Part shown: positions 60,899 to 64,000 of the stretch, in pieces
How the letters are laid out: every line of letters starts with the position of its first letter
Position numbering within the stretch: position 1 is the stretch's first letter
Source of the DNA: Erythrobasidium yunnanense
Taxonomy: Eukaryota > Basidiomycota > Cystobasidiomycetes > Erythrobasidiales > Erythrobasidiaceae
Reading direction: 5' to 3'
NCBI GenBank assembly: GCA_001600175.1
Contig: BCJC01000005.1
Coordinates: 1,344,471-1,408,470, forward strand
Length of the DNA: 64,000 nt
Made by a program: the position numbers and the translations under genes
The notes under the pieces: model-generated
Seen by the model: the letters and a program-made list of their open reading frames with translations, nothing else
Told to the model about the DNA's origin: nothing
Databases searched by the model: none

Positions 60899-63800
60899 CT
60901 ACTCTAAGAGAGTAACGAAGTTGCTAGGGAAAATATCACCACCGGTCCTTCCTGCACCTTCTGAGCCTACCACAAAACCATGCCACCATCCATCCTCTTC
61001 AGTCTCCGTAACGGCTAGCACATCGTCTTTCTGGAACGAAAACTCTTCTGGAGACTGGGCATCGTACTTGTAGATAGCTCGTACGTAGAACTGGATCGGC
61101 TGGCCGGAGTCCGTGTATTGCTTTGTTGGTGGTACTGTAGGAGTGGGAGATGGACGGCCTTGTGATGCGTGCATATTCTGCTGCGGCTGTTGATGCTGCT
61201 GAGATGGATGCTGAGCTTGCTGTGGTGGCATGGAGTATGAAGGAGCAGGTGCGCCGTAGGCGGAAGGAGGGCGTTGTTGCTGAACCTGCTGCTGTGGAGG
61301 CGGCGCACCGTGGTAGAGCTGATGTTGTGACTGGTACTGATGAGGTGATCCTCCCTGGGGATAGCCTTGTTGAGGAGGCGCGTTCATACCGGAACCAACG
61401 CTTTGTACACGATGAACATTCTGCGACAGCGGCCTCTGCATAGATTGGCCCATCTGTTGTTGTTGCTGCTGCATAGGATGAGAATAGCTACCTTGCTGAT
61501 ACGGCTGACCCTGCGGTGCAGGCGATTGCGACGTGTACAGCGGAGCGGACGGCGAAGTTACCATACCAGGAGCGGGAGATGCGGACCCAGGACCTTGGCT
61601 CAACCTATTCTGTTGTGCAGCTTGAGCTTGTCTCTGAATAGACGCGCCCCGTCTGTATGCTGCGCTTTGACCAGCTTGGGGTGATTGAGCTTGGCTGGGA
61701 GAAGCCTGATATGGCATCTGTTGCTGCTGCTGGTGATGTTGATAGCCTGGGTGTTGAGGCGCAGCTGAAGATGGTCGGCCATACTGCTGGGGCTGCTGGG
61801 CATGCTGGGAGGCAGCATACTGCTCTGCAAGCTGATCCTGCGTCACTTGTCCATGCGCATCCAAAGCTATCCCGATAGGTGTTGTCGATCGAGGGCCTTG
61901 ATGAGCAGTGGGCGGCGGTCCTTGCCCGCTATAGGAGCTGCTAGATTGGTGTCGGCCTGCTGAAGGCTGACCATATGCTGAAGTAGGACGAGCCGTCGGC
62001 ACGGAACCACTATGAGAATGACCATACCCTGGCCCAGGTGATGGAGACCGCATGTTGTATGGTGCTTGCTGCCCAGGTGCCGGACTGACTCTGCCTTGAG
62101 AAGCATAACCTCCTGTAGCGGCAGGCGGAGACCGTAGCCCAGCAGTACCAGGTGCCGGCGATGTAGGTCGGCTTTGCGAAGAATGTTGGCCAACATTCGG
62201 GGGAGCGATAGACTGCCGTCTTTCGCCAGGAAGAGCTTGACCATAATTTACGGGCGCTTCCGCTGCTCTGGAAGGAGGGCGCATCATTGCAGCTGCTGGA
62301 GATGGCGCGCGATACTGTGCCTGCTGCTCTTGGGGAGGAGGCTGAGGGGAAGCTGGACGAGAGCGTGCTTGCTGTCCATACTGCTGTCCAGGCCCACCTG
62401 GACCGGTATACTGGCTAGACGCACCACGCATGCTTGAATGAGAAAGATCATTCGCAGTCTGGCTTCGAATAGCTGGAGAATGGCTAGCGCTGGCTGCTAA
62501 TGCAGCAGCCGAACCTGGACCAGTAAATTGCTTATGTGGAATCGGCTGCGAAGGCGATCTTCTCCCTTCGTATGCATTTGCTTGACTAGGCTGCTGCATG
62601 TATGGCGATTGACTTCGCTGTTGCTGACCAGCAGCTCGACCTACGCTGGACAGGTTTGACTGAATGCCTGGACTTGTAGGAGACAGTACATCTACAGCCG
62701 AACTAGGGTTTCTCAGCTTGGCGAGAGCAGCGAGTAATGGATCTTCTTCCTTCTTTGCGACAGGAGGAGGTGCAGCTGGTGAAATGGCCGCTGCTGCAGA
62801 GGCTGATTCAGGGAATCTTGCGCCCTCCGGCGGAGGTCTGTATGGCTCTGCTTGCCGTGGAGAGCTGGACGCATAAGGGTAGTGAGGTGAGACCGGGTTT
62901 GGAGAAGTAGTGTTGGTCCGGAAGGCCGCAGCAGACAGCCTCTTCTGTGAGGCCATATGTTGTAGCTTCTCTGCAGTGGTCGCTGGAGGTTCCGATAGTC
63001 GCTCATCCTGGATAGCATTATCTGCTGCTGCTCGCGAAGGTGGGCGACTCCGGTTTCTTTCGGTATCTGCACGAGAAGAGCCAACTTCGAACATCGCTGG
63101 CGGCTGTGGCTGACTAGCACTCGGCGGTAGAGTACTTCCCATCGAGGCGGAACCACGCTTAGTAGGACTCGCCGGCCGCTGTTGTGGATGTTGCTGCTGT
63201 TGCGATGCTTGGGGAGTTGTATCGACTACGCTAGTCGGACGTGCTTTGGGAGCAGGTGTTCTCGATTGCACGGGCGGCAGATTCTGGGCTGTCGATTGCT
63301 GTTGCTGAGCCGAAGGTGCGCCTCCCGTATGACTTGCAGATATAGCACTTGCACCTCCGGGTGTAGCCGCGCCTGATCTATTGCCCGTCCGCTGCTGCTG
63401 TTGTGGGTATACAGCGGCTTGAAGCTTCTCTAGGCCATCGAAGGGCGCTTGGTCGACTTTGGCAGAAGAGCGAGCGAATTTAGCTGGCTGGATAGCTGGA
63501 GGTGCGGCGCCCTTATCGCCATCCGAGAAGTCGACGAAGTGCGGCGGATCTACACATATACAGGATGGTATCAGCGATCGCCCTCGGCTTTGTTGCCTAT
63601 ATTCAGCTTCACCTTGGATCCAATTCGCTGCGCCTTCCCGATGTATGAACCCGGCCATATCCTTCTTGACATCGCATAGCTCGATAGACTGTCTCACATT
63701 CTCGCAGGACTGGAAAACACCGTAGTCTTAGATGTGCAGCAGGCACGGCATGGAAATCAGACTAACCTCATCGTCTTTGACGCATATTAGGCTGACGGCA

Positions 63801-64000
63801 TTGACGTAGCTCCATAAAGCATTACGCACAAATTCGACTCTCTCTTCTTCGAGATCTTGCGTAAGCTAGAAGGCATCTGTACGGTCAGTACTTGTCCAGT
63901 CTCTCGAGCGATGACGCTTTGACGCACATCGCACCACGATTTCCATTCTCCAACCCATGTAGTATGCGACTCCTTCAAGGCTCTGCAGTACTGCTTATAT
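60899..64000 (-). CDS. F-BAR and SH3 domain protein (Cdc15/Imp2/Hof1 type), 5' part outside window
   Basis: The gene is read from the right edge leftwards, so its N-terminus lies beyond 64000. The visible F-BAR end reads SHTTWVGEWKSWCDLTQDLE with EERVEFVRNALWSYVNAVSL, then ICVKDDESCENVRQSIELCD and VKKDMAGFIHREGAANWI. Introns are near 63718-63773 and 63868-63928. A long linker of about 750 residues, rich in Gln, Pro, Ser and Ala, follows. The C-terminal SH3 domain is complete: VRAIYKYDAQSPEEFSFQKD, DVLAVTETEEDGWWHGFVVG and GDIFPSNFVTLLE. Proteins of this layout bind membranes and actin regulators at the contractile ring or at endocytic sites. The linker is unusually Gln/Pro-rich, with pure Q runs at several points. 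Confidence 0.85.

Overview
The window is nuclear DNA of a filamentous or dimorphic fungus. Genes lie close together on both strands. Most are split by short introns (about 50-80 nt, GT-AG, with one likely GC-AG). The set of households is fungal: KAR9-type protein, RTC4 domain, G1 cyclin, STR3-type cystathionine lyase, flavocytochrome b2, Sqt1, Ufd4. The style of the cyclin and the intron density suggest a basidiomycete. I cannot place it more finely from the sequence. I see no transposon, LTR element, tRNA, rRNA or CRISPR array.

Layout, left to right. 0-3 kb: a tandem pair of BTB-like genes, the first broken by stops. 3.8-6.8 kb: an RTC4-domain protein with a very long disordered N-terminus. 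7.4-9.1 kb (minus): a Cln1-type G1 cyclin with a gene-free upstream region of 2.2 kb that holds ACGCG boxes. 11.3-15.7 kb: three unrecognised proteins. 16.0-19.4 kb: one continuous reading frame joining cystathionine beta-lyase to mevalonate kinase. 19.6-25.4 kb: dihydroxyacetone kinase, divergent from flavocytochrome b2 (L-lactate dehydrogenase), then a flavin-reductase-like protein. 25.6-30.3 kb (minus): a KAR9-GAR protein and a PX-domain protein. 30.4-33.6 kb: a long disordered protein. 34.0-35.5 kb (minus): GDP-L-fucose synthase. 36.2-38.9 kb: a multi-pass membrane protein. 39.1-40.6 kb (minus): two tandem small secreted cysteine-rich paralogues. 41.1-51.5 kb: an ING-family PHD protein, histone H4, Sqt1, a conserved fungal protein, two orphan genes and a second histone H4 copy. 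51.9-59.0 kb (minus): a Ufd4/TRIP12 HECT ubiquitin ligase. 59.7-60.7 kb: a GNAT acetyltransferase in six exons. 60.9 kb to the right edge (minus): an F-BAR/SH3 cytokinesis-type protein, cut by the window end.

There is no single operon-like system. Some neighbours are linked in function. Dihydroxyacetone kinase and lactate dehydrogenase share a 556-bp divergent intergenic region and both handle three-carbon compounds. An ING protein (chromatin reader) sits directly upstream of a histone H4 gene. The most unusual items are the STR3-ERG12 fusion, a 3-nt microexon that supplies the conserved proline of the kinase GHEPAHAG motif, the paired secreted proteins, and the duplicated H4 leader with a purine-rich tract.

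Exon boundaries were worked out by hand from splice consensus, reading-frame phase and family motifs. Those listed as exon ranges close in frame to the stop codon. Where I could not resolve a junction, I say so.
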